From positions 188,819,485 through 188,883,484 of the forward strand of contig OZ018321.1 of assembly GCA_963969495.1 (NCBI GenBank): 64,000 nucleotides of DNA, read 5' to 3'. Each line of letters begins with the position of its first letter. The first letter of the stretch is position 1. Position numbers and translations under genes: made by a program. The notes beneath the pieces were generated by a model. It was not told the DNA's origin and ran no database searches. It worked only from the letters and a program-made list of their open reading frames with translations. Below, piece by piece: positions 23,600 to 34,826 of the stretch. This stretch comes from Ceratothoa steindachneri (taxonomy: Eukaryota > Arthropoda > Malacostraca > Isopoda > Cymothoidae).

Positions 23600-24110
23600 T
23601 GATAACACTTCACTTTTAGTTAACCTTTAGATGAAATTCTTTGAAACTCATATTTTATCCACTATGACCCAACTCCCCTGACTTTGTTTAGATACATAGA
23701 TGATGCGATCTGTCTTTGGCCTCTAAATGAAGATCTTAACACGTTTGAATAATTAGCTCCCTTTTATCAACTTCGCTACATAAATTGAACAAAATGGTGA
23801 AGTACTTTTCCATGTCAATTTATAATACTATAATTGATTGAAATTCAGTATTGATTTATTCATATTACTTCTTTGATCATCACAGAAATGTTAAAAGAAG
23901 GTTATTTTTTAACTTTCTTCTTTCGTGTTTTAAGAAAAGCCAGCCCTGAACTCTTTGAGGATGAAGTTCACAAAAATTATGATATTGATCTTAAATTATG
24001 TTACCCAACCCACTTTGGGGATGACTATGAATCGTATCAGTACCGTTACCGCTGTGCCATATCCCCATGGACGCCGGCAACCAAGGACTTCCATAATTCT
24101 TGACAAGTCC
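23600..24110 (+). mobile_element. Penelope-like retroelement RT fragment
   Basis: Near 23630-23660 the text reads MKFFETHIL, matching the box before the palm in Penelope-like RTs. After a one-base shift comes FRYIDDAICLWPLNEDLNTFE (23690-23750) with the RT catalytic YIDD. The open stretch 23873-24103 contains SPELFEDEV and LKLCYPTHF, which resemble the thumb end of Penelope-like RTs. A GIY-YIG endonuclease, expected downstream, was not found. Assignment rests on motif wording and order only. Confidence 0.62.
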
Positions 24111-24171
24111 ATGGTTAAATTAGGATTAGTACATAGTGAGGGCTCCATTCTTCTTCTACGGTGACTGGCCG

Positions 24172-24740
24172 ATAACCACTTTTGATGCCTAGCCTAACCT
24201 AAGGTGTGTTACCCACCTTGCGGTCACATTTACACTGCTCCAGACTTTAATTAGTAAATCTGGCATTGCTTTTGTAAAGATTGTGCTACTGCCTAAATTT
24301 ATATCGCACCGAGTTTTGTACGTTGTACCTCGCGTTTGGTGAATCCTTATGGACAAGTTTTAGCAGTGCTGCTGAGTAATTTCATTACGATTTTTTGTGA
24401 ATTAATAGTGAAATTTTTCACTCGCTTTCGTGCGCTCGTGGCGAGAAGTAAACTTGTTTTCCCCCTTCCCCTCCGAACTCTTCATCGAGTCTCCTTTGTC
24501 GGACAACAACTTGTAGGCATTCGATAAGCGCCCTACACGGAAGGTAAAGTGCCATTTATCAATTATATATTTTGGACTAGGACACGTTTCCTCGAACACA
24601 CTTTGTTTCTCTCTTAAAAAATGGTGATAAGTCCCTCTCAAACTACACATACGCACACATACAAACACACACAATCACTCCGCGGGGTATTTTATTCTGT
24701 TTAAGTTTATTCTTCCAATCCTTGTATATGAGGATATGGA
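24172..24740. other. No recognisable gene
   Basis: AT-rich; short CA-rich run near 24640-24675. Nothing further seen. Confidence 0.55.
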
Positions 24741-24747
24741 AGGATAA

Positions 24748-25500
24748 ATGATGGAGACCCGGCGGATACCACTGAAGACCCTCTCCGATGGCCCCAAGCC
24801 TGATCGAGGGAGGGTCTTCGCTAAAATTTACGGGGATCTAGGTATTGCCCTAGTAAGGCTTATAAACACACACAATGGATATGCGGCTATTTGCTCAAAG
24901 GAGAGTGACTGCGAAGCACTCACCTCTCTTAAAGCAGCAGAATGCCTAAAAAAGCTCAAGCTCAAACCACACATTCCACCTCAAATAAAGACACATCGAA
25001 GCATTATTTTTCGCCACCTCGATCCATGGGTTGGGGGGCACAGCATTGAAGAAATTCATGCTGAAGTGGAAAAAAACACACCTGGGTGAAGGTAGCTGAG
25101 ATAATTAAGTTTAAAGAGTACACACACGTATTCGAAATAGTCTTTTGCAATACGAAAATGGTGGTAAAGGCCACGGAGGGAGGTATGCTCCTCTTTGCTG
25201 TCCGTGTCTGCCCTGAGCAGATCGAACGTGAGGAGTTTATCGACCTCCAGATGTGCTTCAAGTGCTACAAGCATGAGGATCACACCACGGCCACCTCACC
25301 TACCCCAGGGGTAACGTTCTTTTATGCTCTATCTGCTCGTCGGATGCATATTCTTGGAGGAGCTGTAAGAGCACCTCTATGAAGTGCCTGAATTGCGCAG
25401 GAGAACATAAGACGCCCTTCATGGCTTGCTCAATCAAAAAAGAACTTTTGAAGAAAAAAGATAACCAAAAAAGACACGATAAAGATATTTGAGCATGTTA
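24748..25500 (+). pseudogene. LINE ORF1 (gag-like) with zinc knuckles
   Basis: Two open stretches joined by a frameshift near 25085. The first (24748-25089) starts MMETRRIPLKTL and includes YAAICSKESDCEAL and IIFRHLDPWV, the usual RNA-binding region of Jockey/CR1-like ORF1. The second carries a knuckle, LQMCFKCYKHEDHTTA (C-x2-C...H), followed in another frame by CSICSSDAHSW- and MKCLNCAGEHKT-like text near 25330-25420. The family expects three such knuckles. No ORF2 follows: sequence passes directly into a Gypsy fragment at about 25505. A related remnant is at 56262-56990. Confidence 0.75.
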
Positions 25501-25504
25501 GATT

Positions 25505-27341
25505 TTTAGAGACGTATGATGCCTAATTTTGCTGCGATCGCTACCCCTCTGACTGAACTCGCACGGCTTCAACCTAAGACTCGCCAACTTGTATGGAATG
25601 ACGCTGCTCGGGAAGCATTTAAGGCTAATAAAGAGGCCCAGGCGAACTCCGTTAAGTTACGCTACCCATTACTCAATGACTCTCCATACCAATTGGTGAC
25701 GGACAGCTCCCAATTCGCAGTTGGTGCTGCGCTCCATCATCCATCAGATGATGGATGGGTCTCCCCAGCCCGTGGCATTCTTTTCCGGGAAGTTGAGTAA
25801 AACACAACAAGCGTACTCTACTTATGACAGAGAACTCATGGCTACGTATCTTGCTGTGCTTCACTTCAGGCATATGATCGAAGGTCGACAAGGGACTTTA
25901 TGCACGGACCACAAGGCCCTAGTCTCTGCCTTCTCTTCGCCACTATGTGCAAAATCGGATAGACAACAACGGAACTGGACCGCAATCTTAGAGTATGTCA
26001 ATGACATAGCTTATGTACGTGGTGAGGACAATGTGGTTGCTGACTGCCTATCTCGGAATCTCAATTCAGGCCAGGTAGACTCATTTGATCTCCATTCTTT
26101 GGCAGAAGCACAATAGCATGACAAAGAAGTGAGGTCGTCTCGATCTGGACTGAAGGTATTTACGTTTCCCAGTGACTCACAACTCTAGTGTGAGGTAACA
26201 TCTAAATACCCACGACCGTTTGTTCCTTCACCTTGCATATCAGCTATTTTCAAGCAACTTCATAATATATCACATTCAGGGATTAAGGCATCGCTTCGGT
26301 TGGTGAAAGCGAGATAATTCTGGTCCAATATGGACAGAGATATACGTTCGTAGACTTGTAAATGCCTCTCCCGCTAATCTACTAAAGTAAATTGTCACAC
26401 TAAGTACCCAGTCCCGCCTATTATGCATAGACAGAGCCACCTGGTGGATTGAAGCAATACCGATTCCAGATATCAGTGCTGAGACGGTTGCTTTAGCTTT
26501 TTTGGGCGGCTGGATATCCAGGCTTGGCGTTCCCTTATACGTGGTCACCAAGAGAGGAGCGCAATTTAAGTCCGAACTTTTCAAAGAATTATTGGCCCTC
26601 GTTGATTTCCATCGCATGAAAACTACGGCGTACAGACCTACCACTAACGGGATCGTGGAAAGGTCGCATCGGAATTTGAAGAGCTCTATAATGGCCCACT
26701 GACAAGGTTGTTTGATGGCCCTACCAATCGTTCTTCTGGGCATCCGGTCCTTGCCTAATGATTCGGGTTTTTCACCCTTTACAGCGGTTACAGGGACGAC
26801 CCTTCTTTGCCCAAAGCCCTTGATAGCCTCTTCTTTATCCAAAGCCCATTCGAAATTTATCTCTGAACTAGCAAAGACCATGTCGCAGATAGATTTCACA
26901 CAAACCTCTGAAGGCCACCTGCACTTGCTACCGAAAACGTTTGTACCCAAGGAATTAAGTGACGACACGCATGTGTGGGTCAGTGTTGATTGTGTTCGGA
27001 AGCCACTAGAAGCGCCTTATGCAGGCCCATTCCGTGTTTTCGAACGCGACGACAAAGTTTTTAATATAGAATTCCCTGATTGCGATCAAAACACGGTGTC
27101 TATAGACAGAGTGAAACCAGCTATATTGCCTAATGTATTTAACGAGAGAATTATAAACTGTTCGCGACCATCAAACGATCTAACCATTGTAAATAGTCCT
27201 TTAGAATTAGATGCCCTGAAGAAAAGGAGAAAGTATCATCGAAAGGTAGTGGCAGAAATTACAGTTACGTGGAATCTGTTCCAAATACCCAGGATAATGG
27301 TAGCGAATCGAGCTTTTATACTCGTTCCAGTAGACGCGTAA
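25505..27341 (+). mobile_element. Gypsy (Ty3-type) pol, 5'-truncated
   Basis: 3' half of a Gypsy polyprotein. RT thumb to RNase H: MPNFAAIATPLTELA, LVTDSSQFAVGAALH (D), FFSGKLSKTQQAYSTYDREL (E), LCTDHKAL (D) and VVADCLSRN. Linker and HHCC: HNISHSGIKASL with C residues near 26360-26400. Integrase: a CIDRATWWIEAI-type segment in another frame near 26425 (first D); YVVTKRGAQF, where the second catalytic D is replaced by K; and TTNGIVERSHR (E). The C-terminal stretch 26712-27341 is open for 209 codons. Lesions: frameshift near 25735, stops at about 26114, 26187 and 26699. No protease, gag or 5' LTR is present. Confidence 0.9.
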
Positions 27342-27562
27342 AATTTGCGAGAAATCCCTCATATTATTATTTTTCAGTACGTCATAGCACATTAAATTAT
27401 GTTTGTATATATATATATATATACATATTTGTTTATAATTGTAAGGTGTATACATTATTTATGTACTAAACACTCCGTGTTCTCGGGCCGTAGTACTTTG
27501 GGGGTCGAGCCAAGTAAAACAATTCGAATGAAAAATTTAAACGGTTCACACATTGAACCTTA

Positions 27563-27740
27563 TAAATGGGAAGACAAACTTTCTGGTATGTATTGTTCTC
27601 TTTCGTAAATAGGAAGACAAACTTCCCGGTATGTATTTCTCTTTCGTAAATGGGAAGATGGACTTTCGGCTTTGTATTATTCTATCTTTTGGAAATGGAA
27701 AGTTAAACTCCCCAGTATCCAGTATTTTTCTCTTGTAAAT
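27563..27740 (+). repeat. Four ~41-46-bp tandem units downstream of Gypsy pol
   Basis: Units open with AAATGGGAAGACAAACTTTC, AAATAGGAAGACAAACTTCC, AAATGGGAAGATGGACTTTC and GAAATGGAAAGTTAAACTCC, each continuing with a GTATGTATTNTTCTCTTTCGT-like half. The position just after the polyprotein suggests the 3' untranslated region or LTR of this Gypsy element. An AATAAA follows at about 27739. Without a second LTR copy the boundary cannot be set. Confidence 0.75.
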
Positions 27741-27759
27741 AAAGTAACGAAAATCCCAG

Positions 27760-29050
27760 TGTTCTCGGTCGGTGAAGGAGCTTCTCGAAACCGTTGCATT
27801 CTGTGTCGGTAAAAGGACAATATGATGGATTTGTTTTGGAGCACAAATCGTGCGGGTCAGAGAGGGCGACGTTGTTGAGTTGATGCTACTTAGAGCTTGT
27901 TATTCTCCTTGTAAGACCTCGTAGGGAAGAGTTTACGCCATCGAGGTCGCTTACCCGAACCTTTACCTCCTTTACCGAGAATATCCATTCGGTAGCGTAA
28001 CTGTATCTGCGAGCATATCATGTCAGAAGAAGGCTCAGCACATCCAAAACTCCGCTCTGCGATGCGCATACCGCTCTCCTATGTACACATTAATGGCCAC
28101 ACTCCACTAAAACAATAAACTAGCACCTCTTAAACATACGCACACGCCAGTTTAACAAAACTGCTAGGGAAACTCGCCAGAGACTCCATATACACAGCAC
28201 TAGACGAGAGACAGTACTCTGTGATAGTATTGCGTTTTCCCGCAGCACATGACCACGCGGAACCACTGCCATTCTACACATAAATTAGCAGCATCATGCA
28301 TGGCGCGTTTCCGAGCACATGCACACAACTTCCTTCCACGCCCATCCTCCTGTCGTCTAGTCGAACTGATACCCCAAGACACACAAAAAATACACCACGC
28401 ATCTGTGTCTAGCCAGCGACCTGTTTAATCTCCTTATCCCTTTCAAGTTATTTCCGCGCCTTTTCCTCTTTGACTACCTGATCTCTTGTACTACACAGCG
28501 ATCCCCCTCTGTCCTTACTAAACACTAAGCTGTAATTGTAGATGTAAATCATTAGATACTGTTTTCATCGCCTCGACACTCATTGTCATCATCGGTCCAC
28601 GCCAAGTGCCACTTTCACCGTCTACCTCCAAGCTCTCCATTCACGCGAACCGCAACCAATTGAATGAGCAACCAAGAAGAATTACTACTTGACTTTGTAA
28701 ACAATAAATAATATATCACATAATTGGAGTGTGCTTGTATCATCTAACCTAGCATTTCCAAAACGGGGTCTATAGAAGCTTTGATGGGGTCCACAAGGAA
28801 AGAAAAAATGTATTTTGGGTCCATAATACGAGCTAAGAGCTCCCTGAAAAGATATTATGAATAAAATAATTTGTTAGCTAAAATAGTAATAATAAAATAG
28901 AAAATCCAGAAATTTGCAGTTAGAATATACTCGTATTTTCAGAATCTTCTTTAGTTGACTCCCCCCAAAATTCTTTCCATATAAAATTCTCGAAGAAGGA
29001 AACATTATATAAGCACTTACTAATCTAGAAAGAGTCAGTTAGTCAGTCAT
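27760..29050. other. No recognisable gene
   Basis: Unique sequence. Short open frames (28200-28382 minus) show no motif. A phrase with GGGGTCTATAGAAGC and GGGGTCCACAAGG near 28768-28795 looks like transposon-end wording but has no partner that I found. Confidence 0.5.
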
Positions 29051-29059
29051 TCATTTAAT

Positions 29060-29340
29060 TCTATAGTGAGTAATCAGCATCGTTGTGGTAAACTTTATTG
29101 TTTGTGTTATTTTTCTAGTGATTTAAGTTACTTAGATTTTAGCAAAGCTTTTGATAAGTTTTGTGGGAAAGTTTTGAATTTGATTGCTGAATGGCTGAAA
29201 GACAGGAAACAGAGGGTTGTAATGAATGAGGTTTGGTCACAGTGGAGGGACGTTATCAGTAGCGTACCTCAGGGATCAGTTCTAGGCCCATTATTACCGG
29301 GTATTGTAAAAGTCTTGTTAAACTCGTTACGATACTCTTA
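29060..29340 (+). mobile_element. Small CR1-like LINE RT fragment
   Basis: Reads SYLDFSKAFDKF (first RT aspartate), AEWLKDRKQRVV and ISSVPQGSVLGPLLPGIV, then diverges before the YxDD box. A few codons between KAFDK and the next block are deleted. It resembles L1-L4 in motif wording but not closely. Confidence 0.8.
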
Positions 29341-29419
29341 ATACGGTTTTATTATTCTAACATATAAATGTGTTTAAATTGTAATATTAATCAATGTACC
29401 CGCCATCGGAGGCGAAACC

Positions 29420-29990
29420 TGAACGCCCCGCTCTCGTCACAGACGAAGTCTTCTGCTCGTCGAAGTTGCTGTGCGGACTTGTAGGTCCTGCCCTCGACAT
29501 GCGTTCACACGCTATAGTCGAAATCGAGATCGGGTGACTGCAGCGGCAAAAGGTCTTTGAACCAGAAGTTCATGTTCTATTCCAACCACTTTTGAACGAT
29601 CTTGGCCCTGTGGGCAGATGCACTGTCCTGCCCAAAGACGTAGTCCGCCTTCTTCGTGATCTTTTTCACCCAGGGCGGGACATTTGTGGCTAAGATGTCC
29701 ATGTAATCAGCCACGGTGAGTCTGTAATCGGCAGTGAACCCCACCGGTGGTATCTTCTCGCCATTTGCAGCCACGACGCTGAGCATCATAAAAAAATAAG
29801 AATTCGATTGCCATGACTCTTCAAGTCGTTGAGAAGGCGACCACAGCGCTACCCACGTTGTTCTCGCCTATGGTCTGTGAGCAGAAGCCGTTCCACGCAC
29901 CTCAAACTTTTGCCGCCATCCTCCATGATGGTGCTGGACACCGTGGCCACCGAGATGTTCTACCACTCTTTCGTGAAAAATACTTTCTCA
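29420..29990 (-). mobile_element. mariner-like transposase fragment (DD37D type)
   Basis: Minus strand, reading leftward: VSSTIMEDGGKSLRCVER and LLNDLKSHGNRILIF (N-terminal HTH to the first catalytic region, about 29980-29800); then a deletion removing the first acidic residue; then MMLSVVAANGEKIPPVGF, the box YVFGQDSASAHRAKIVQKWL (second D) and LQSPDLDFDYSV (third D) near 29520. Spacing of the last two is about 36-37 residues, counting an in-frame stop, which fits the DD37D group rather than the DD34D mariner at 1.6 kb. No inverted ends identified. Confidence 0.85.
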
Positions 29991-30024
29991 CATCTAACCT
30001 ACCCATCTGTTTTTTTTTAATTTT

Positions 30025-30195
30025 GAAGTGGTGGCCCCTAGTCCTTTAAGTACCAACTCAAATAAATTATCTACCTCAGAATAAATTTTAAAAAGCACAA
30101 TCATATCCCTTCTAACACGCTTTCTTTCAAATGAGAACATATTTAGAACCCTCAACCTATCTACATATTCAAAGTACTTCAGGGAAGGTGTCATC
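30025..30195 (-). mobile_element. LINE RT C-terminal scrap
   Basis: Minus strand: YVDRLRVLNMFSFERKRVRRDM and VLFKIYSEVDN, matching the SYEDRL...FSLETRRLRGQ...FKIL block of the L1-L4 family and relatives. It sits between the mariner fragment and the 2A-bearing LINE and probably belongs to another copy. Confidence 0.7.
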
Positions 30196-30214
30196 TTTGA
30201 GTTGGTCAGCCTTG

Positions 30215-32375
30215 TTAATCAAAGCTCCATGGAATATAACAAATTGGGATATTCAGGTAAGAGAGATCTAGAACAACTCACAATCATTTCCTTAGAATTA
30301 CTGGGTTCAATTTCATATCCCACTGAAGACACCAGGAATGAATTTTATTCAAATCTTCAGTAAGGCTGTCTGCAACATTCAGGCTAATTTCAGGAGATGG
30401 AACATGAGCATAGAGAGAGGTGTCATCAGCAAATGCTAGAATTTTATTTTATGATATTAAACCACATGCCACTAGTATATAATATAAAAAGCAAAGGCTC
30501 AAGAACGCTACCTTGAGGAACTCCAGAATATACTCTAGAATAAGGACTAAAACATTTATCGACAACAACACGTTGTTGTCTATTAGTTAAAAACTCGGTT
30601 AAAATACTTAAGACTCTACCACCAATGCTAACAGACTTAAATTTAAAATTCAAACTATTATGGTTGCCAGTGTCAAAGGCGGCACTAAAGTCAAGAGAGA
30701 CAAGCCTAGACTTATAATTATTGTCTAAAGCAATGCTAGTGCATCAGTAGTGCCTAGCCCCTTTCTAAAGCCAAACTTAGTGACTGGAAGAAACTGTCTC
30801 AAATATACAATAAGACGTTTGGGCAGCAGACGTTCAAAAGTCTTAGATAAAATCAGTGTGATGGAAATTGGCCTATATTCACTGGGAGATGGAGATGCTG
30901 ATGATGATCCTTTGGGAATTGGGTTAATGTTGTCTGAACGCCAGCATTCAGGAATGACCCCCGACGATCTAAAATACGAAATATAACAGCCAGTTTGAGA
31001 GCTAGCTCGAAGCTAATTTTTTTTAAATCAATGGAAACAGACCAATAGGATCAGTTCCCCCAAACTCGTCCAAGTTAGATAAAAGAAATTTTATTTCAGA
31101 GGATCTGAAGTCAAATGTATCAAAACTAGATAGCTGGTGACAGCCTAAGGGCAGCTGAATCTCTTCCCTACTTTGCTTCAAATTAAAACTGTCAGCAAAA
31201 ATGCTGGCTTCATCAAGAGAATGGTATGTAACACTACCCTCAGGCTTCATTAAGGGAGGAATAGAAGACTCAACACTAAACAAAGCAGATTTAAGTGCTG
31301 ACCACCAAATATGCGGCTGAGCCGCATATGTGAGGACATTCTTCAAATGGGCATTATGTTGAGCTTCAGCCTCTTTCTAAACATTATTTGCTGTGTTCCT
31401 CATCGCAACATAGTTCTCCCAACACAACTGAGAGCGGTTATAAGACCAAAGATTATAGGCAGCATGCTTATCGGGATAGGCCAGGCGACACTGGTCATTA
31501 AACCATGCTTTATCGTGAGATCGAGCATTAACATTTTTGATTGGTACAAACCTACTTTTCAAGTCTAATAACCTTAAATTCAATGGGGCAAGGGGAGCAT
31601 CATAGATATTCCTCCAGACAATACTATTAAAAGCAGGGTTAATCTCATCCCAGTTAATTCTAGATTTGATAACAACATCCCTGGAGATGATAAAGTCTCG
31701 AATAGGATAATCTAACTGGATTTTACAAGCCCAGGCTGGATGATGTGAGGAACCATTTGGTGCAGTGGTTCGAACCTCAACAACCCCTCCCACATCAGTG
31801 AGTAAAAGATCAATACGATTGCCGGTTGTGTGAGTTGCACCAGTAACTAACTGCTCACAACCAGTCATATCAGAAAAATCAAGAGCGCAATACCATATTG
31901 ATTAGTTTGGGAAACTGAATTTAGCTAGGAAAAGATTTCTTGTCCTCCTCTTGAATATTAATATGTGAGTTTAGAAGGCAATCATAAATAATGTAATCTA
32001 AGTCGGGGTTTCTATAAAGGCTAAAAATATAAAAGTTATTAAAACGTCAGCATACTCTAATAATCATGACCTCATGACATGCACATTCATACTTAATAAA
32101 ACGTGAAGCATTAAATCACGCTCGAGGTAAGAAGTTCCTCAGAAATTGTATAGGTTTATTAAAATTTAGCAAAAGGAGTTGTGAGGTATGTCTCCTATTT
32201 GATACAAGAGTTTCAGAGCAGCAAATAATATCATATTTAGTTGAGGCAAAAGAAAGTCCTTCAAGTTACCATAGAGACCACGGATGTTCCAGTAGAATAA
32301 ATTGCAGAATTTACGACGGATAGGGCCAGGGTTAGATTCAATGTCACCAGACAAAATAAGAATAATGCCTGACAA
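30215..32375 (-). mobile_element. LINE with 2A-like leader, endonuclease and RT
   Basis: Minus strand. N-terminus at 32375 reads LSGDIESNPGP, then the endonuclease start FCNLFYWNIRGLYGN. Further endonuclease text: FNNFYIFSLYRNPDLD (near 32040) and a TTGNRIDLLLTDV block (31868-31377) with SHHPAWACKI. Spacer/RT entry: HIWWSALKSALFS and TYHSLDEAS..FADSF, EFGGTDPIGLFPL (31346-31023). RT: VSLDFSAAFDTGNH, SGVPQGSVLEPLLFILYTS (30653-30444), then AFADDTSLYAHVPSP near 30430. Similar LINEs are very common in decapod crustaceans (from memory, not searched). Several frameshifts; the central endonuclease is shortened; the 3' end is missing. Confidence 0.85.
32322..32348 (-). other. 2A-like ribosome-skipping motif
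   Basis: Codes for GDIESNPGP, which fits the D-x-E-x-N-P-G-P consensus of 2A peptides, preceded by the hydrophobic ILILS as in active examples. In such motifs the ribosome fails to link the final G-P bond. Some non-LTR retrotransposons of invertebrates are known to carry 2A-like sequences just before the endonuclease, which is the position here. Confidence 0.8.
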
Positions 32376-32814
32376 AAACTGATAGACAGAGAATCTTAGA
32401 AAGTATCATCAACAACAACAAGCTAAACAACTACTAACTACCAACCCAGGGAATCTTAACATCCCCCGACCACTGAAGGCCTGCTGGGAACTAAATCCAC
32501 TTCAAGGATGCCGTCGGTAGTAGAACTACTGATCCGCCTTAGCTAAGGCAGGGATACCTAGAACCTTTAAACATGAACACTCATGCGTCCACTGAGGACA
32601 GACAGATACGTGTATTGGATGATTTTGTATTTTTTACAAGCCATGATAGTGATGCCTTTTTAGCAGTAGCTGCATGAATGAGTTTATGATAAACCATGAT
32701 GGTGATTACCTTTTAAGCGGTTCAGACAGTCTTGAAGAATGTTTTGGGGTTGGGGTTGACTCTGATGAACTCTGATAGGCATTTGTGGCTTTTCCTATCA
32801 GCTGAATTATGTTA
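32376..32814. other. No recognisable gene
   Basis: Region upstream of the 2A-bearing LINE start on its strand; it may hold the LINE's 5' leader. Nothing specific seen. Confidence 0.5.
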
Positions 32815-32829
32815 TGTTGATGCCTACAA

Positions 32830-32962
32830 TTATTTCTATGTTCTATCCCATCCTTTTATGTACTATTCCGACCTTTTATGTCCTATTCTCTCCAGTTTTG
32901 TCCTTTCCCATCCTTTTATGTCCTATTCTCTGCCTGTATTGCCTATCCCACCTACTGTGGGT
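32830..32962 (+). repeat. Short block of the 20-bp minisatellite
   Basis: About six units of the TTTTATGTCCTATTC / CTATCCCATCC type, the same sequence and orientation as the large array at 35690-38048. It stops about 12 bp before a MITE. Confidence 0.85.
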
Positions 32963-32973
32963 TTTTTGTAGTA

Positions 32974-33177
32974 AAAACAGTATTAATGGTGTTTTTAGGA
33001 ATTCTAATCATCATTTACGGCTCCGGTTAGGCGCGGAAAGCACTTATTTTTAGATATTAGCACCCTAAGTACGACTCTATTTGCAGTGATACTATCTTAA
33101 AAATAACTGCTCTCCGCGCAAAAACGAAGCCGTAAATAATGACTAAAATGCCTATAAACACCATTAGTACTGTTTTT
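32974..33177. mobile_element. 204-bp MITE, almost entirely inverted repeat
   Basis: Flanked by TA (32972-32973 and 33178-33179). The left arm begins AAAACAGTATTAATGGTG and the reversed right arm AAAACAGTACTAATGGTG; similarity continues for about 80 bp per arm (both contain ATTTACGGCT and GCGCGGA). The arms leave a central spacer of roughly 40 bp. TA flanks suggest mobilisation by a Tc1/mariner transposase. No coding capacity. Confidence 0.88.
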
Positions 33178-33179
33178 AA

Positions 33180-33838
33180 GTATTTACTATTTATTTATAG
33201 ATTATTCGTATATGGGTTTGTTTACTGGAAGCCATTATCGAGCCACGCTACGGGTTGCCGGGTTGCTCGCCACCTCAGGAACAAGTAGTACAACAAAACC
33301 TAATCTAAAGCACCTGGTAGTATTAACAATTTGAAAGTCTAGCATTAGGTTTGAATACAAAGCCCCCCAAAATTACTATTTAGTGCTGGGGATATTATAA
33401 TCAAGCCACGCTTCGTTCTCACACCTGTCGCAACGATTCGCTTTTAAAATGAGGTTATGATTTCAACAAAAGTCTGATAAATTTACAGAGGAATTATGAA
33501 AAGTCTTATTAAAGATTAAAAATTTAAATACACAAAAAACACACGACTCCGTTAGGAATGTTAGACACACGGGTTATGACGGAAAATCGAAAGAGGCGCT
33601 CCTATAAATACTTGTATCAAGGGCTGCCAATATGTGATTAAGTGCGAATTAAATGTTGCCAATGTGTGAAATTTATGGTTTGTGGCCACAACAGAACAAG
33701 GTATGCCAGACTTATTTTAAATTCAATAATAACTCCATCAATGTCTAAGTATCTAAAAAATATGTACTTTCCGCGCCAAAGAGCAACCCTAGATGATGAA
33801 TGGAATGCGTAAAAAGAGTATTAGTACTTTTATAACAC
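33180..33838. other. No recognisable gene
   Basis: AT-rich unique sequence. A phrase TAAAAAGAGTATTAGTACTT near 33812 recalls the MITE end but lacks a partner. Confidence 0.5.
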
Positions 33839-34228
33839 TAAAAATGCACACACTTTGTGAGATATCCTTCATTCTTTCACTAATCACTCATACTTTGCAG
33901 GACATGACAGAAGCAAGCCTGTTAACCCAACTAGATCTCAATGGGAGCTCCAGAAAAGAATATCCTGCATCAAACATTACTACAAGACAGGCTCGTTCAA
34001 GAAAGTGCAGGACACTTTCGTGCATCAGTTCGAATGTGAAAAAGCCCCCTCCAAGAGCAGAATTCAGGACTGGGTGGACCACTTCGAGAACTATGGGACA
34101 GTGGAGAACCTCAATGGGGACAGTGGAGAACCTCAATGCAGCTAGTGACAACCATCCAAGACATTTATGACGCCCCAGGAAGCGTACAGCTGAGCTGGTC
34201 GAGAGCGTTAAAGTGTTAGTTCAGTAGA
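33839..34228 (+). mobile_element. 5' part of a Tc1/mariner element, cut by LINE L2
   Basis: Closely matches 39560-39920 of the fuller copy: TLQDMTEASLLTQ, SQWELQKRISC-type text, then the HTH wording YGTVENLNAASDNHP. A short in-place duplication (GGGGACAGTGGAGAACCTCAA, near 34095-34135) is private to this copy. Homology stops at TTCAGTAGAG (34228), where LINE L2 begins; the rest of the transposon is absent downstream. Confidence 0.85.
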
Positions 34229-34826
34229 GTTCCTAGAGAGTGGCGTGAAGTAAAGGTGACTCCTATCTTCAAGAAAGGAGACCGTGGCCAACTGTCGAAC
34301 TACCGACCTATCAGTCTGACTTCGATAGTCGGTAAACTCATGGAAAGCATCATGGTGGACAAAGTGACGTCGGATTTAGAGTCAAAACTGCTACTGAAGA
34401 GTTCCCAGCACGGCTTCCGAAGGCAACGGTCATGCCTGACGAACTTGTGGAATTCTTTCACTTCGTCTTCAGTGAGCACGATCGGGACAAGGCGGTGGAT
34501 GTGGTGTACTTAGACTTTCAGAAAGCCTTTGATAAGGTACCACAACGCCGCCTTCTTTGGAAAGTGCGAGCGCTGGGCATAGACGGAAAAGTAGCAGGCT
34601 GGATAGATAACTGGCTAAGTGGGAGACGGTAACGGATGGTGGTGAATGGACAGGCTTCTGAGTGGGTGTCCGTTACTAGCGGGGTGCCTCAAGATTCTGT
34701 CCTGGGACACTACTATTCATCCTCTACGTCAACCACATGGATGGTGACATGGTTGCCAATATTTCTAAATTTGCCTACGATACCTAGCTTGGTATAAACG
34801 TTGCAAAGGATGCAAATACTGCCCGC

